This document shows positions 28,151 through 38,675 of a stretch of 64,000 nucleotides of DNA, in pieces. The stretch spans positions 92,001 to 156,000 of the forward strand of contig CAJNDS010000262.1 in NCBI GenBank assembly GCA_905221605.1, in the 5' to 3' direction. Both the position numbers and the translations under genes were made by a program. A model generated the notes under the pieces. It was not told where the DNA came from. It did no database searches and was given only the letters and a program-made list of their open reading frames with translations. The stretch's first letter is position 1. Each line of letters begins with the position of its first letter. Source of the DNA: Symbiodinium natans (taxonomy: Eukaryota > Sar > Dinophyceae > Suessiales > Symbiodiniaceae).

Positions 28151-29377
28151 TCACTCATCAGCTTCGTCATGTGGCATGCCCAGCGTGATTTTCTGGATCT
28201 CTGTTGCCGGAATCGAAAGTAGGGTTCCATCCCATCCTCGTTTTGCAATCCCGGCATCCAGCAGGTGCTGGGCAAATGGCCCGACATTGCCTACGCACGC
28301 CATCCAAAGCGCGCTGGCCTTGCCGTCGTACGTTCTGACCAATCCACGTATGGTTGCCAGTAGCTCCTCATCATACTTCTCCAGGAGGCGTACAAGGCCG
28401 CCTGATAGCTTGTATCTATCCTCCTGCAGCGTCGTCCACTCCGCCGTGTCAAAGAACACTGCCCGTGGTAACGATCCTGACATTGGGTCGCGCCCAACGT
28501 TGCTCACCGTGACATCCGATAGAGCAACTCCTTGCATGGTCAGCCATGACGTTATAGCCACCAGGTAAAACAGGGACTGTCTGAGGATCCCGGCCTCATG
28601 GCGATGTTCCTGCCACCATGTGTTGAACAGCTCTGCCCTGCGGATGATACTTCCATAGAAGTAGTGGTGGCAGTAACCCTCCACCGCTTCGTCGAAAAGG
28701 ACTCCAATCCATCCTGCCCACAGGGTCCTGGTGACCAGGGTGGGGAATTGTTCCCCATACCCTGCTTCGTTGCCAAAGCTCTGGGGTTCCATCGCCAGTT
28801 TCATGACCCATAGCCGATCCAGAGCATATCCTCGTCGAGTGCGCCCTGCACCTATGAAGGGAAGCACCCTAGGCTGTAAGCTTTGCCCTGTCGTTGGGTT
28901 GCGGACCAATTGGACCTCCCCAAGCCAATGGAGCGCTGTCCTTGGCCTTTGCTGGTTCTGCAGTTTGTGCACCAAAAGGTGCACAGGCTTGGCTTGCCCC
29001 ATATCTTCCTTTTTCTCCTTTCCCTCAGCTTCCTGCGAGGCCATATTGTGGGCACCTGGCCCTTCCGCCAGCGTGACTGTACGAGGCTCGCCTGCCTCTT
29101 GCTCTGTATTGACACCCTCAGCTTGGTGCGAGGCCGCTCTGTCTTCTCCTCTCTCCCGTAGGCGTACCGGACCCACCGGAGATTCCGAAGCACTCTCCTC
29201 TTCCCTATCCCAAGGCTGCTCCGGGTGTCTGGCCTGTCGAAGCGGGGAACGTTCTCGGGGCGGATCCTTCTGCTTGTTCTTGCTTTTGCCCTTGCCTTTG
29301 TCCGGCCGATTCCTTAACCAGGATGGCAATCGGGACCCTTGTCTTCTCATCGTAGCATCCGTCTTCCATTGCCTCAT
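28151..29377 (-). CDS. L2 ORF3: kinase-fold-like protein, intact
   Basis: 408 residues. The first 150 are basic and low in complexity (KGKGKSKNKQK, two ASxxAEG insertions). The C-terminal part carries, in order: a Gly-rich-loop-like IGAGRTRRGYAL followed by VMKL (possible beta-3 Lys); YGEQFP; a helical region around HHYFYGSIIRRAELFNTWW; SWLTMQGVALSDVTVSN, where Asp and Asn have the exact DxxxxN spacing of a kinase catalytic loop; and AVFFDTAEW at the DFG position. The metal-loop Gly and the loop Lys are not conserved, so it may be an atypical kinase or a pseudokinase. E0 has a homologue. The start MRQWK lies about 230 bp after the ORF2 stop. The kinase-like fold is inferred from motif order only. 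Confidence 0.6.
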   Translation of the reverse strand: MRQWKTDATMRRQGSRLPSWLRNRPDKGKGKSKNKQKDPPRERSPLRQARHPEQPWDREEESASESPVGPVRLRERGEDRAASHQAEGVNTEQEAGEPRTVTLAEGPGAHNMASQEAEGKEKKEDMGQAKPVHLLVHKLQNQQRPRTALHWLGEVQLVRNPTTGQSLQPRVLPFIGAGRTRRGYALDRLWVMKLAMEPQSFGNEAGYGEQFPTLVTRTLWAGWIGVLFDEAVEGYCHHYFYGSIIRRAELFNTWWQEHRHEAGILRQSLFYLVAITSWLTMQGVALSDVTVSNVGRDPMSGSLPRAVFFDTAEWTTLQEDRYKLSGGLVRLLEKYDEELLATIRGLVRTYDGKASALWMACVGNVGPFAQHLLDAGIAKRGWDGTLLSIPATEIQKITLGMPHDEADE

Positions 29378-29609
29378 TGCTAAAGGCCCACCTTGAGGAT
29401 GAGGACGCCTTGTTCCACCCTCAGCTCTGCGAGGCCGAGGCCTCCTCTCTTACCCTCAGCGGTGTCGCAAGCACGCGGCACCGCGAGGCCGAGCTACACT
29501 CCCTCAGCAAAGCGAGGCCGTAAACACCAATCGCAATTCCCCGTTGCGAGGCCCTCACCCTCAGCTACGAGGCCGAAACCCTGTCTCCTTGCACCAAACG
29601 GCTGCGGAT

Positions 29610-32600
29610 TTACTGCGTCCCCTCAGCTTGGCGAGGCCTAACAAACAATGACATCTTCTGCTGTGCGCTGGCTTGGGGCTTAGCTTTGGCGTGTTTCCCA
29701 CCAAACTGAACGCGAGGCTGTTGAAACTGGACGTTGCTCATACTTCCACCATTGACAAGGGTTTGCGCTTGGGTAGCCAGCTTGCCCTGAGAAGTCCGCG
29801 ATTTGCACTCCCCCGCCAGGCTTTTATTGCACTTCTGGCTGACCGGTGCATGTGTTCGGTCACACTTTGTGCAAACCCAACGGATTCCCAAATTCACCAT
29901 ATTATGGGAGGGGTGGATACCCCACTCTTCACGCACTCGCGCCTCCGGCTGGTTGACGCAGTACTGCTCCAAGACCACCTCCAAGTTCGTGAGGGTTTGT
30001 TGTACATACAACCCGCACAGTTGACATTTCAGTGTTAAATTCCGGGGGTGTTCGCTGCCCTTCTCCCATTGATGCCCGCGCTCCGGGTTTTTCAGCAACT
30101 GCCAAAGCCGCTGGCGTTTGTTGAGTTTGGCGTTGCCCTGCTCTTTTTTGCATCCCTCAGCTTTCTGCGAGGCCTCCATCTTCTCTTTGTAATGGGCATG
30201 GTCCAGGATGAAGGGGAAGTCTTCTTCTTTGCGCGTCCTCAATATGTGGGCTGCGCGTGCGCCGTACGCTAGGGAAAGTGTGCGCACCACATTGTCCAAC
30301 TCTTTGACACGCCTCTTGTGCGCTGGGCTGTAAGCAGCCGCCGCTACTGCACCACATACTTTGTCTGCCATGTCATTCGCTGCACGTCGCCACAACGTGC
30401 CCGGCCCCATCTTCGCCAGGAATTCCTCTTCAGTTTTGTGGGACGGGACCCAGGTTGCCTTGATACGTTTCCTGTCATTCCACACTTTGCTCCATTCCAG
30501 GTCATCCTCCGGCGGTTGTGTTTTTTGTAGCACTTGGACTGCCGGCTTGCAATCCATAGTGACATCAATCAGATCCTCCGTGTGCTCCATTAGTCGGAAA
30601 AGTGCACGGCGCTCCATGTCCACCACCGGCTGCCACGGGTAGACCAGCTCTGTAATCCGTCCGGCTTCCACCAGGACACCTTTTGTCCAGGACAGAGCCA
30701 CCACTGCGAGGGCTGATGTTTGTACACGTGGGTCTATTCCTCCTGGACCTCCACTTGCGTCAGTGGCGAAGATCAAGCCTTCCGCTTCCACTTTTGCATC
30801 TGCTGCAAAGCATCCTTGGTAACGTAGACCTAAAAGGTGTTCCGGTGGCTTCGGGTGCCACACCGCCGGCTTTGGCAGGAGTGCCCTTGTCCACAGACAC
30901 TCCCATGGGTATTTGTGACGCAAGTATTCCTGGAGCTTGGGTTCTTTGAACCCTTGTTCACGCCAGTAAGGACATTCTTTGAGGACATGCTCCAGAGTTG
31001 CTGGCATTTGGCACTTCTTGCACCATCCTGGCTTGGACTCCGTGATGACGCCCGCGTGCCACACTGACTTTATACCTTCCATAAGGCCTGGGCTTAGGCC
31101 TCCCAGCTTCGTCAACTTGTGATGCGGCGTCCAATCCAGCCCCTCTTGGGCACCAGCGCCACCTGCCTGTCGCGCTATCGCAGCCCGCTTCTGTTCCTCC
31201 AGGAATCCCTCAAGCCATTTGTAGGCGAGGCTACCCATGCGTGGCTGGGTCCAATCAACGTTGAGGACACTACCTCTCTTCCATTTGCCTGGGTCACTGG
31301 CATCTACCTTCAGATCCAGTAAGTACGCCATGGTTGCAGCCATCGGCCCCGTGACCAGTGGCCAGTGGTGTTTGGCCGCACTCAACCTCTTCCAAGTGGT
31401 TTTCCAGGCCAAGTCAAAGTGGGCTTTTCCGCCACCGATCCATGCACGGAAAACTTTGGCCACCACTTTGAAATGCTGCTTGTGGATTGTGCGCTTTGGA
31501 TCCTGGCATTTCTTGGCTCCCATGTCCAAGATGGTTTCCAAACTCCCAAGCTTGTATTTACCCAGGTGTTTTCCTACCACTGTCCGGAGCCATTTCATTC
31601 TTTTGGGTGAAACCCCCACAGAGGGGTGCCCCCACAAAGCAACTGATGTGATCGCTGCCTTGACCACGCGGAGTTTAGTGCTGGGCGGCGGCCCCAGCCT
31701 AGACAGTTTGCTATGTCTCGCATGGGCTTTCTTGGCCCGCGTTGCCGACGTCACCAAGCGACGCTTTCGCCCCCCTGTACTATCGACGCCCAGGTCACGC
31801 ATCACGTCGTACACCTGTGGCTCATGAGGCAGCAGGAGTTCACGCAGGTGCTTGCTCGCCTGGGTACTGCTGGCCACAAACCCTGTCTTCTTGGATGAAA
31901 TCGTGAAACCATTAGCATCCATCCCTTCCTTTAAGCTGCGGTAGACTCGTATGGCACTATCCGCCACGTGTTTAAAGGACTTATGCTGGATGTCAATTGA
32001 GACATCATCCAACCAACAGTCCACGTTTGCCACATCTCGTCGCCTTTGGATCTTTTCTATCACCGGGTGCAATGCCACCTTTGCTAACGATGGCGCCGCT
32101 GGGCAACCCGCTTGCACGCCATTTGTAGCTCTGATGCCTGCCGATAGCACCCCATCCGCCACCAAGTATCTGGCACCCATGTACACTTCCAGTGCCATCT
32201 TCAGGATTAGCGGTGGATATTGCAGGGCCGTTGCTGCCATGATCAATTGCTGAAATTGGATGGTATCGAAAAAGGACTCGAGGTCCACAAAGAGTGACAC
32301 CACATGCACTCCATTTGTCTTTGCCACCTCATTTCGCAGTAGTCTGCCGACGGCCACGTCCAAGCAGCAACTGCCTGGGACTGCCTTGTCGTACGTGGCA
32401 GCTGTGGCATAGCCTGCCTGCCAAGTACTTACCAAATCCCATCGCAGACGGACCCAAGTCCTGTACAGGATGTGTAGCAAGGCGATTGGTCTTTCCCGGG
32501 TCAGATTCTTCGGCAGCATTGCTATAAGGGAGACTGTCATTTGCTGCGGCCATGCTGCCTTGGCCTCACATTCATGGTAGAAGGACACAACGGCTTCAAC

Positions 32601-34823
32601 TGCTTTATCGTCCATGGCCTGCAAATGGTCAATCCTCCAGCCATCCGGCCCCGGGCTCTTTAGTGCCAGTTTTTTGATCCTTGCCTTGACCTCGACAGGG
32701 TTCAGCGGCTCCACGCTGGCCGCTTGTTTTTTGGCTGCATCCTCAAGCTCCGTCATGAGCGAGGCCGATTTTGCCAACGGCTGGCCCGTCGTCCACACTG
32801 CCGCCCAGTGGTCTCGGCGAATGTGTGGCCGTTCCAGCATGTCATATTCCATGTAGGGTCTTTGTACCACTTGTTCTTCTTTTCGCAAGGCATTGTATAA
32901 TGGTCGCATGCCCTTTTCCATGGCCTTACTGAGCCATTGCTTGTACTGGTGGGCTGTCTCCTCCATATCCGCCTTTCTCGCGTAGCATTGCTGTTCGTCG
33001 ATGCGCTTCAGAACAAGCCTAGCGTCCGTACCCCGGCCCAGGATACTCGCAAGCATATCCTCCTGGTTCTGCGCATCACCCTCGTAATACTCGCCGAGCC
33101 TGCGTTGGACCAGACGCGCCACCGGATGTGCATCGCCATGATGTCTGCCTTGTTTGACCCATTGTTGGACCCGGTTCCAAAAGGCCGCCCTCTTGCCCGT
33201 CCAGACAACGTTCTCCGGGTTGTTGACCACCAATTTCTTCCGCACAATCTCCGATTTAACACCCATACCATCGATTCGGCCTGTGATCGACCTCTCCACA
33301 CCGGCACTCAGGTGAGCAAATGTCTCACTGAGCTCATCTTCCATCTTGGGTTCATCCAAGATGTTGATGCTCTGTGTGTTTTGTACTGGTTCATATTCCA
33401 CAGTCTCCGTCACCAGTGCTCCCGCCTTCTTCATCTGGGGAACATCAGGGCTACTGCACGGTTGGGCCACCCTCCAATGCATTGCAGCATGAGGCCGAAA
33501 AGGGGTTTCCCAATCCGTTTTCACTTGCAGGATGGGCACCAAGCATTTCGCAACCAGCCCGCAATCGATTTCGTCCGATCCTTGGGCCGTTGGTTCCCCC
33601 ACTCCAACAAATGCACCACCAACTTCTGTCGCCAGAGTTGTGCCCCTCATGGTATCCTGGGCTTCATTCCAATCACCCAGCACCATATATGGCACTTTGC
33701 AGCCCTTGAGAAAGGCTATCAGTCTCGCCAGTACTTGGATATTGTTTGGAGCCTGGAATCCGACCCCGCTCTCCAAATACAGACTGACGATGATCAAATC
33801 CCAGCCTTTATTTCTCATGGCACATGCCAGGAAGCCCGCCGGTCCTGTCCCATACTCAATAAGGTATCGCAGGTTCCTATGTCGGGGTGCCACCACTGCC
33901 AGGCCTCCTTGTACACCCTTAGTTTTTGTACTGCCTGGCATGCCAATGAAGGTGTATCCCATATCTTGGCAATGGCTCATGGCTTGCTGGATACCCTCTG
34001 TCTTGAGATGGGTTTCCTGCAGCACCACCAGGTCCGGTCCTAGTTCGTGTATCCATGCCGCTATGGGTTTCCTCCAGCTGGTGATGTTAGCCGAGGTGAT
34101 TTTGATGCATTCGGCCTTATCATCTTGGCGATACCCACTTGCCACATCTGCCAAGATCCACTTGGCATATTGTGCGTCCTGCTCCACAAAGGAACGAAGC
34201 ACTTCGTGGCATGCTCGTTGTTGTAGCGGGTTGAGTTCCTGCTCTTCCAGTTTCTCAATGGCTTCGAGTGCGGCAGCCTCACTGGAAGCATCATATCTAC
34301 CCACCACTTGACACAACATTTGCCACTCCTGTGGTAGATCCTTAGGTGGTGCTCTTGGGTGCGCTTTCCGTTTCTTGGGCTTTTGCTTCCTTTGGTGACC
34401 CTCAGCACTTTGCGAGGCCGACAACCTTGCTTCCTCAGCTTTCTGCGAGGCCTTTAGGCTATCCCCTCTTACCGCAGTTGGGTCTCCCATCTGTGTTTGG
34501 CTTCCCTCTGCTTTTTGCGAGGCCGAATTCACACATTCATCCTCATGGTCCGCACCTCCCAGACCGAAGTATCTGGGACCTGTGACCGCCCAACTGCTAT
34601 CCACAGCACGGGCTGACTTTGGACCCCGCGTTACTGGACTCCAGCTCTCTTGGCTGTCTTCCACTGTGCTGTTTGTATTAGGCACTTGGGTACTACACAC
34701 AGCTTGACTGCCTTCCCCATGTACCTGTGGCCATACAATGTCCCCGTGACACTGCTTTCGGCCACCGTCAAAAGAGAAATCAGAGTCTCCCCATTGAGAC
34801 TCCTCTACTTGTCCTGCTTTCAT
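29610..34823 (-). CDS. L2 ORF2: endonuclease-reverse transcriptase-RNase H polyprotein
   Basis: 1,737 residues, the same length and domain order as L1 ORF2: EEP endonuclease (QETHLK, GDWNE, SDEIDCG), RT (PGPDGWR, FVDLESFFD, QAGCPAAPS, CWLDDVS), zinc finger, RNase H and C-terminal zinc motifs. One point of note is Cys in place of Tyr after SDEID in the endonuclease. The N-terminal 170 residues are the least conserved against L1. No stop or frameshift is present. Confidence 0.93.
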   Translation of the reverse strand: MKAGQVEESQWGDSDFSFDGGRKQCHGDIVWPQVHGEGSQAVCSTQVPNTNSTVEDSQESWSPVTRGPKSARAVDSSWAVTGPRYFGLGGADHEDECVNSASQKAEGSQTQMGDPTAVRGDSLKASQKAEEARLSASQSAEGHQRKQKPKKRKAHPRAPPKDLPQEWQMLCQVVGRYDASSEAAALEAIEKLEEQELNPLQQRACHEVLRSFVEQDAQYAKWILADVASGYRQDDKAECIKITSANITSWRKPIAAWIHELGPDLVVLQETHLKTEGIQQAMSHCQDMGYTFIGMPGSTKTKGVQGGLAVVAPRHRNLRYLIEYGTGPAGFLACAMRNKGWDLIIVSLYLESGVGFQAPNNIQVLARLIAFLKGCKVPYMVLGDWNEAQDTMRGTTLATEVGGAFVGVGEPTAQGSDEIDCGLVAKCLVPILQVKTDWETPFRPHAAMHWRVAQPCSSPDVPQMKKAGALVTETVEYEPVQNTQSINILDEPKMEDELSETFAHLSAGVERSITGRIDGMGVKSEIVRKKLVVNNPENVVWTGKRAAFWNRVQQWVKQGRHHGDAHPVARLVQRRLGEYYEGDAQNQEDMLASILGRGTDARLVLKRIDEQQCYARKADMEETAHQYKQWLSKAMEKGMRPLYNALRKEEQVVQRPYMEYDMLERPHIRRDHWAAVWTTGQPLAKSASLMTELEDAAKKQAASVEPLNPVEVKARIKKLALKSPGPDGWRIDHLQAMDDKAVEAVVSFYHECEAKAAWPQQMTVSLIAMLPKNLTRERPIALLHILYRTWVRLRWDLVSTWQAGYATAATYDKAVPGSCCLDVAVGRLLRNEVAKTNGVHVVSLFVDLESFFDTIQFQQLIMAATALQYPPLILKMALEVYMGARYLVADGVLSAGIRATNGVQAGCPAAPSLAKVALHPVIEKIQRRRDVANVDCWLDDVSIDIQHKSFKHVADSAIRVYRSLKEGMDANGFTISSKKTGFVASSTQASKHLRELLLPHEPQVYDVMRDLGVDSTGGRKRRLVTSATRAKKAHARHSKLSRLGPPPSTKLRVVKAAITSVALWGHPSVGVSPKRMKWLRTVVGKHLGKYKLGSLETILDMGAKKCQDPKRTIHKQHFKVVAKVFRAWIGGGKAHFDLAWKTTWKRLSAAKHHWPLVTGPMAATMAYLLDLKVDASDPGKWKRGSVLNVDWTQPRMGSLAYKWLEGFLEEQKRAAIARQAGGAGAQEGLDWTPHHKLTKLGGLSPGLMEGIKSVWHAGVITESKPGWCKKCQMPATLEHVLKECPYWREQGFKEPKLQEYLRHKYPWECLWTRALLPKPAVWHPKPPEHLLGLRYQGCFAADAKVEAEGLIFATDASGGPGGIDPRVQTSALAVVALSWTKGVLVEAGRITELVYPWQPVVDMERRALFRLMEHTEDLIDVTMDCKPAVQVLQKTQPPEDDLEWSKVWNDRKRIKATWVPSHKTEEEFLAKMGPGTLWRRAANDMADKVCGAVAAAAYSPAHKRRVKELDNVVRTLSLAYGARAAHILRTRKEEDFPFILDHAHYKEKMEASQKAEGCKKEQGNAKLNKRQRLWQLLKNPERGHQWEKGSEHPRNLTLKCQLCGLYVQQTLTNLEVVLEQYCVNQPEARVREEWGIHPSHNMVNLGIRWVCTKCDRTHAPVSQKCNKSLAGECKSRTSQGKLATQAQTLVNGGSMSNVQFQQPRVQFGGKHAKAKPQASAQQKMSLFVRPRQAEGTQ

Positions 34824-34892
34824 AGTTTGGCTGTTCGGACCAGGAGCTGCCCTGAGGTGTCGGCCCCTCCGCTCCTGTCCCAGCCTGAGGTT

Positions 34893-35864
34893 TCACTCGC
34901 CCTGGGCACGCGCCGGCGAGCGTTCGCGCCCCGTCGGCGTTGCCCTGACTGACACATCTCGAGACATGCGCATCGGCCCATATATGCCAAGTTCAACTGG
35001 CATGCTCGGCTCTCTTGGTCCCAAGACTCCCGTCCAGTCTGTCTCCACGACTTTGACTGCCATCCTTGTTTTGAGCGCCTCCGCTTGCTCCTCAGACAGG
35101 ATGATCCCTTCCTTTTCCAGGTAGTCCGCGACGTCCTTGTATGGCGAGTCCTCTTCATCCTTCACACAGGCTTGGACCTTCTTCTGTGCTTCCGCTACCT
35201 CCAGCTCCGTGGCCTGGATGGCCTGGCTGACTTGCGCAAGCTGCTTCATGGCCTGCTCGAACTCGCTCTTTATCTTCTCCGTTTTGTCTTGAAGCCGGAC
35301 CTTCTTCTCAATGAGCGTTCTCAGCTTGTTTGTCGTCCGTCTGTATGTACCAACATGGCGGCTGAGTTCCTGCTTTGGCGTCTCGTCCTCAGGCTTGTAG
35401 TCCCCCGGCGGGGGTATACCCGCCGCTCTGAGGAGCCTTTGCACTGCGGGCTCGGCTCCTTGCCACACAGTCTCAATGGCCGCATGGTACTCCTTCTGTG
35501 ACATGCTTTCTGCCTGCGATCCATTGCCAGGTAATCCCGGGGGCCAAATTGGCCCCGGCTCCATCGTCCGCGGCTTCCATCCTGCTTCTTCGATGGCCTT
35601 CTTTGCCTCCATAGAAAGCGTACCCCACGCCTTCGTGAGGGCTTGGTCGGCCATCCCTTCTTTGTTCTTGGCAGGTCTTGTCCACCAAGTAGCGTCTTCC
35701 TTTGGCCATTGCCACTTCTTCCGCTGGCTTGACCATGCTCGCTCACGGTAAGTGGCCTTTTTCCACGCCTTTCCGCAATGCCAGCAGTACGGGTTGTAGT
35801 ACAAGTCTTCATTCCAGACCCAACCCACCTCGCAGTGGGCACACACAGTACAATGCTTCCCCAT
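34893..35864 (-). CDS. L2 ORF1: zinc-motif and coiled-coil protein
   Basis: 323 residues from MGKHC. It keeps the full CTVC, CEVGW and CWHC cysteine set, unlike L1. The coiled coil runs from about TNKLRTLIEKK to CVKDEED and the C-terminus is Arg-rich. ORF2 follows 69 bases downstream. Confidence 0.8.
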   Translation of the reverse strand: MGKHCTVCAHCEVGWVWNEDLYYNPYCWHCGKAWKKATYRERAWSSQRKKWQWPKEDATWWTRPAKNKEGMADQALTKAWGTLSMEAKKAIEEAGWKPRTMEPGPIWPPGLPGNGSQAESMSQKEYHAAIETVWQGAEPAVQRLLRAAGIPPPGDYKPEDETPKQELSRHVGTYRRTTNKLRTLIEKKVRLQDKTEKIKSEFEQAMKQLAQVSQAIQATELEVAEAQKKVQACVKDEEDSPYKDVADYLEKEGIILSEEQAEALKTRMAVKVVETDWTGVLGPREPSMPVELGIYGPMRMSRDVSVRATPTGRERSPARAQGE

Positions 35865-36218
35865 GACTGCTGCAGCCTGATGCCAGTCCCACCAGCACCT
35901 CAGCAATGCGAGGCCGGAAGATCCCCTCAACCGTAGTGAGGCCGAACTTTATGTATCCTCAGCCGGAGCGAGGCCGAAACTTGGCCACTCCCTCTGCCGA
36001 AGCGAGGCCGAAAACACACCCTCTGCCGAAGCGAGGCCGAAAAGTTCCCTCAGCGCTTGGCGAGGCCGTACTCAGGCAGCTATGTTGCTGGCAGCCGACT
36101 ACCAAGCAAACACAGTGGTTGCGGTTTGAGTCCTGTTGGAGCCCACCCTTAGGTACAGTCTCCAGGCAACAGCACTCCCTACCTGAGCACCCCACCGGGG
36201 TTGAGCCGAAACTTGAGC

Positions 36219-36232
36219 CAGGTGAATTTTAC
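36219..36232. repeat. Nested target-site copy between N and L2
   Basis: CAGGTGAATTTTAC on the plus strand, between the 3' end of element N and the L2 5' end. Confidence 0.85.
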
Positions 36233-38339
36233 GTCTGCACGCTGCGAGGCGTAGCCACCCGAAGGGGCCGTTGGTCAAGGTGAAACTAAACTAAAAATTA
36301 CCTCGCTTGAGGTGTTGCGTTCTCAGCTAGGCCCTCTCTCAGCTGCAACCCTCAGCACTCGCGAGGCCGAACTTTGCCCTCCGCATGCATTGCTGTTGAG
36401 GCACTTGTTGTGGCATCAGCCTCCGTAAGTTTGGCAATCCCCACTCAGCACTGGATGTTCTGTTCGAGGCATATTTCCTCAGCGCATGCGAGGCCGCAAA
36501 GTGAAACACGTGAGGTATGAAAAACTGCTACTCCAGGTTCGTCCGCAGCTCCGGCTTTCTCGCACTTACTAACCGTGCCTTGCAGCCTCCCCCAAAGTAG
36601 CGTCACCCTGGCTTTCTCGCTCTTACTCACCAGTTGACCAATAATGCATCTCACGCGGTTGCTTCATGGTAAAACTGCAGCTCGAGGTCCCGGCGTTCTC
36701 GCTCTTACTAACCCGGACCGACACTGCAGAGAAGCATTGACTGTTGTTCCCTCAGCGGAGGCGAGGCCGAACAACCATTCCGCTGCATCAGCGCAGCCAG
36801 GCCCTCAGCTCCTCACTGAGCCAGGGCTCTCTTTAGACAGAGTTCCCTTGCTGGCAAGCCCTCTATCTCTATGTGACCCCCGCGGTGCCACGTATAAGCA
36901 GCTGCACCGCGTGTCTTAGGACCACAGTTTTCATTCGGATTTGTTGTTGTAGGCCTTCCAGTGCTTGAGGCCGAATCCAAACACCACATCTCACGTCACA
37001 AGGCTGGCAATTTGGCTCCAACATCTGAAGATAGTAACACATACTCTGCGTGGCGTCCGCGTGAGCTAGCCTGTCCTTTCTTTAGGAGTTCGGCTCCTTT
37101 CATCGCTTGTCTTACCACAGGTCTCTTTCGGTGGCCCGTACTCAGCAGCCAGCACATGTACCATCCTCAGACGCCAGAGCCGCCTTGCCCCAGCAAGTGC
37201 CCATACAAACCACTCACCAGATAGTGAGAGCCAACATCTTCAAACAACCTCCAGCGGCCGTGCCGCGAGGACCTAAACATCTGCAAGGTTCCGCCTTGTC
37301 TGTGTGCACGGACAGACCCCAGCCCTTGCAGGAGACGTGGATGTAAACAAAAGCAGGCCTGCCATGTCCAGCAGGCTGATTACCATTGGTTGCCTTCAGA
37401 TGGGAAAAGCGCGAAGATCGGGTAACCTCCATCTGAATCCTTTCCGGCCAATACCAACCCTTACAAACCCTCAGCACGGAGCGAGGCCGAAGGAGGCTTC
37501 TTGGACTATTGGTTTTCCGGGGAGCAGCCACCACCAGCTGCTCTTCAACTTGCACTGCGCCGCACCACAGTCCTACTGCAAGTTCCTTGGCAACGGTTTC
37601 TCAGTAGCACCAGTCAATGAGCTTTACGACACTGATGCCTCTGGTTATTTATGTCCAGGCAGATCCACCAGGGTTGGGCCAAATCTTTTCTACCTGATTC
37701 TACCTGCGAAGAAAATCCTGTTGTGCTCAGCTTGCAGATCCCCGAAAACCTGCAAGCTTGGGCTCGAGCACACCGCAATTGTTCGGGACACTCCTGTCGC
37801 CACTGCAAGGATGCCTCTTGCAGTGCGACGTTGGCCTGCACTGTCTGCAGCGTGCCTGGCCGTTTCCCCCCGTGTTTCGGTCTCACCTTCGTTTTCCACA
37901 CAAGTGAGCGAGGAACCCAAACTCACCTTCAGCACAGCCCTCAATCCAAATGAGGGTCGGTGGGTTTTGCTCACCCAGAGACAGCAGGAATCTCTGGTGA
38001 GCAACAGGCTTGCGTCACCCCTCAAGCAATGCGAGGCTGCAACTCTCACTGTGACCCAGAGCAGACTGTAGGCCACAAGGTTCCCTCAGCAACGCGAGGA
38101 CGAAAAGCTTCCCTCTAGCGAAGCGAGGTCGAAAACTGTGCACTCACGCCCTTCGTCGACGGCAGCAGTTGGCGGGCCGCCGCTCTATGACAGCTTAGCC
38201 GGTCAGCCGGCCTACGAGCAAACACAGTTTTGCCAGGCCTCAAAACGGAACCTACCCTTAAGCCCCAGGGCCAGCCACAACGGCACTAAAGACGCTCTCT
38301 ACCTGAGCACCCCACCGGGGTTGAGCCGAAACCTTGAGC
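36233..38339 (-). mobile_element. Element N: non-autonomous LINE derivative (about 2.1 kb)
   Basis: Its 5' end (38,339 side) shares about 55 bp with L1-L3, starting TGGCTCAAGGTTTCGGC and running through CCCCGGTGGGG. Its last 35 bp match the L1-L3 3' end including CCCTTCGGG and GCAGAC. The interior is unrelated apart from about seven hairpin motifs (near 36,355, 36,480, 36,752, 37,468, 38,022, 38,082 and 38,113). No ORF on the element strand resembles a retrotransposon protein, so it probably used L-type proteins in trans. Plus-strand ORFs here are not supported. Confidence 0.75.
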
Positions 38340-38353
38340 CAGGCGAATTTTAC
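38340..38353. repeat. Nested target-site copy between L3 and N, one mismatch
   Basis: CAGGCGAATTTTAC on the plus strand, with C in place of T at the fifth position compared with the other copies. Confidence 0.8.
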
Positions 38354-38675
38354 GTCTGCACGCTGCGAGGCGTAGCCACCCGAAGGGGCTGAGGTTAGTG
38401 GGTGAAACATACAAGCTACAAACTCTGCACAGTGAGACTACCGGTACTAGCCCTCACTTTCCTCAGACATTTGTCGAGGCCGAAATCCATTCCCTCAGAC
38501 CGTGGTCGAGGCCGAAATTCCCTCAGGTCATGCCGAGCCGAACTTCCCTCTCTTGCACCCCTCAGACCGAAGTCGAGGCCGAAACTCCTCAGGCAGCACG
38601 CCGAGGCGGTATTTTGATTCGGTTTGTTGGTGCCTCTCTGACCACTATCCATGTTTCTTGTCTGTTCTGCGCTGC

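Larger units (their letters stand above)
27829..36218 (-). mobile_element. LINE L2, full length, all three ORFs intact
   Basis: About 8.4 kb, flanked by 14-bp target copies at 36,219-36,232 and 27,815-27,828. It starts TGGCTCAAGTTTCGG. ORF1, ORF2 and ORF3 are each open over their whole length, making this the most complete copy in the window and a candidate for a recently active element. It differs from L1 and L3 mainly around residues 85-170 of ORF2 (SQSAEGHQRKQ versus SPCAEGRRGKQ). Confidence 0.92.

Noticed and set aside
37304..38071. Plus-strand ORF of 255 codons in element N
   Set aside because: No recognisable domain, it spans hairpin motifs and runs against the element's strand; most likely chance.
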